Below are positions 63,701-64,000 of a DNA stretch of 64,000 nucleotides, in pieces (the first letter of the stretch is position 1; each line of letters starts with the position of its first letter). Location: positions 102,062 through 166,061 of the IMG/VR virus record IMGVR_UViG_3300009506_000019; one strand, given 5' to 3'. The notes under the pieces were generated by a model. The model had not been told where the DNA came from, did not search any database, and was given only the letters and a program-made list of their open reading frames with translations. The position numbers and the translations under genes were made by a program. Source of the DNA: a virus.

Positions 63701-63972
63701 GCATTGAACACATCAAAGCGCATAGCAATAGGTGTGTCGTCTGGAAGCACGCGCTCACCGATGATTTGCAACAACTTCTGCTTTGCTGCTTCGAGAATCG
63801 GAAGCGAAGAAGCGAGCTGATGTCGCTCTTGAGCAGTAGCGGTTTCCCGCTCCTGAGCTGCATGGCGTTCCAGCAGCCAAGATGCGTTTTGGGCCAAAGG
63901 CCCATTCGGAGCGACGCGATCGTACTGAATCTGGCCGTTGCTCAAGCTCTTCAGTGCTTTACGAGTTTGCAT
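60793..63972 (-). CDS. Very large virion-associated protein with zinc ribbon
   Basis: A 1059-residue protein with a GGAGATGG site. The N-terminal ~250 residues are helical; a 'D-I-D-N-P-W-A-L-A-W-W-M-K-G-K-G-Y' segment at ~326-342 is common in large-phage proteins. Low-complexity Q/P/M-rich stretches occupy ~400-510. A C708-x2-C711/C728-x2-C731 zinc ribbon follows 'V-R-L-P-C', then a Pro/Gly/Ala-rich acidic region and an 'A-T-V-F-G-I-G-L-D' helix. It may be carried in the virion or organise the head. No enzyme motif seen. Confidence 0.65.
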   Translation of the reverse strand: MQTRKALKSLSNGQIQYDRVAPNGPLAQNASWLLERHAAQERETATAQERHQLASSLPILEAAKQKLLQIIGERVLPDDTPIAMRFDVFNAVKQAAKKDQQDIGLRRFATHLERLWHEEPLGTISAGALTRLRDHYQSQSPRSFVGKVVDAVVPKVAFNNLPVAKLARIAAEIDSQEDYDTAIIRHGLHRDDIHCIRARTFIRELVARKTAASDAGQQMIQDDTSIGTARRAHVGVAAERVMNRLQREAQEAPPDVEADADVESASDSEKAGLGIDGTGVLPMQACLQEQEAMFRWAAETGNGIPKEAVAPPGWEPTVKELKKEKDIDNPWALAWWMKGKGYKPGGDKESAEECAASECPSEKTAQTPYGQPWSAENMLELANDVMSEMNNPQVMQLANKVVQSFANSQQMQMPQAGSKQYGELLAYGLQADPGAANKLKKIMYKSMMQETDEEMMQSPQQAPSPVPEMAQQEPSLVPATASRTAAKSKGKGKGKSQPEFEPEINQQQPAAVNHKPGDGLKVLKAFVLKADHPLVDDGQDHYPVFSEMAAKITLEKLAEQTQTPPWWLGSLDELKHTVEAAIKQAGDMPPEFLENIKKKKEEGGEKKEEKEASTDPFERAAERGFSAETVEQKLVDGQPVKFRDFSLHIASTEQGNIIQLDTKQGYKQYQLFDMDSAISEFMYLIGTEKVAGTPAPMFYVREGVRLPCPGCGNINSFEMPKVATDLGCNDCQCVLPASVIEAAFKSGAAREETTLVAFTPLPLQEEFGEKFAKAAEMLGADSMGAEGCRAEAYAISPDDEKMAGIWDFMVEAGFQPIAQDMGAPPAAPSGDMMGQGEPPLDLAELPGEMPPAEEGPMPPAADVPDIGEPGEEIGYADHQMIQAAMMHYQAQGNSVTEAVTQFMKDYGDGYDPETVMQVAATVFGIGLDQIKIGMVKGAGDLPSTNVNMQQPDAVSVGTGSGVLGPDSETKGDIKTPGKPKTQVKPQGTFADTSTEADSDNKDPGDFGAGKPKAQHPATDQQGVSLPETGLGSDSETEMGKLMKDFDSRSKAAPQSMQSK

Positions 63973-64000
63973 GACCCATCTCCATCATTGCCGAGAATTT

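Overview
The window is one uninterrupted virion-morphogenesis region of a tailed bacteriophage with a contractile tail (class Caudoviricetes, myovirus morphology). The tail sheath, tail-tube proteins, tape measure, spike and J-type baseplate protein, zinc-ribbon large terminase, portal, capsid protease and major capsid protein are all present. All 56 genes I accept lie on the minus strand. They are packed with TAATG, ATGA or TGATG junctions and have Shine-Dalgarno sites of the AGGAGG type, so the host is a bacterium. I see no host genes, integrase, tRNA, IS element or CRISPR array. The large genes, and a 64 kb window that is structural at both ends, suggest a large phage genome. The host cannot be named from this sequence.

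Layout in transcription order (right to left). (1) 48.3-64.0 kb: large virion-associated or packaging proteins (1059 and 1141 aa), a helix-hairpin-helix protein, a possible small terminase, a DUF192 protein, the large terminase, and a HAD phosphatase/pyrophosphatase-like fusion. (2) 37.1-48.3 kb: portal, a His-repeat fibre with a small fibre partner, a 43-aa gene behind a hairpin, a capsid protease-scaffold fusion, a decoration-like protein, the major capsid protein, a roughly 200-nt structured intergenic RNA, and a protein whose first ~50 residues look like the RNA-binding PLMP/RRXRR domain of IscB. (3) 35.0-37.1 kb: a small beta protein and a cluster of small membrane and coiled-coil proteins (holin/spanin-like). 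(4) 25.4-35.0 kb: neck/connector proteins and a beta-helix fibre. (5) 11.0-25.4 kb: sheath, three tail-tube paralogues, two tail-assembly chaperones joined by a -1 frameshift, tape measure, and the baseplate hub, spike and wedge. (6) 1-11.0 kb: Ig-like and lectin-like proteins, probably host-contact parts of the tail tip; the leftmost gene runs off the window.

The most unusual element is at 37.9-38.3 kb. Directly after the capsid gene, the minus strand can fold into at least six hairpins, three with cUUCGg tetraloops. This is followed at once by a reading frame that opens with an IscB-like PLMP/RRXRR domain but has no RuvC or HNH nuclease; it continues in frame into a virion-type protein that has its own strong internal start. 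IscB genes carry their omega (HEARO) RNA in exactly this upstream position, so this may be a nuclease-free, phage-domesticated PLMP-RNA pair. No intergenic stretch in the window exceeds 300 bases; the longest is this 198-base one.
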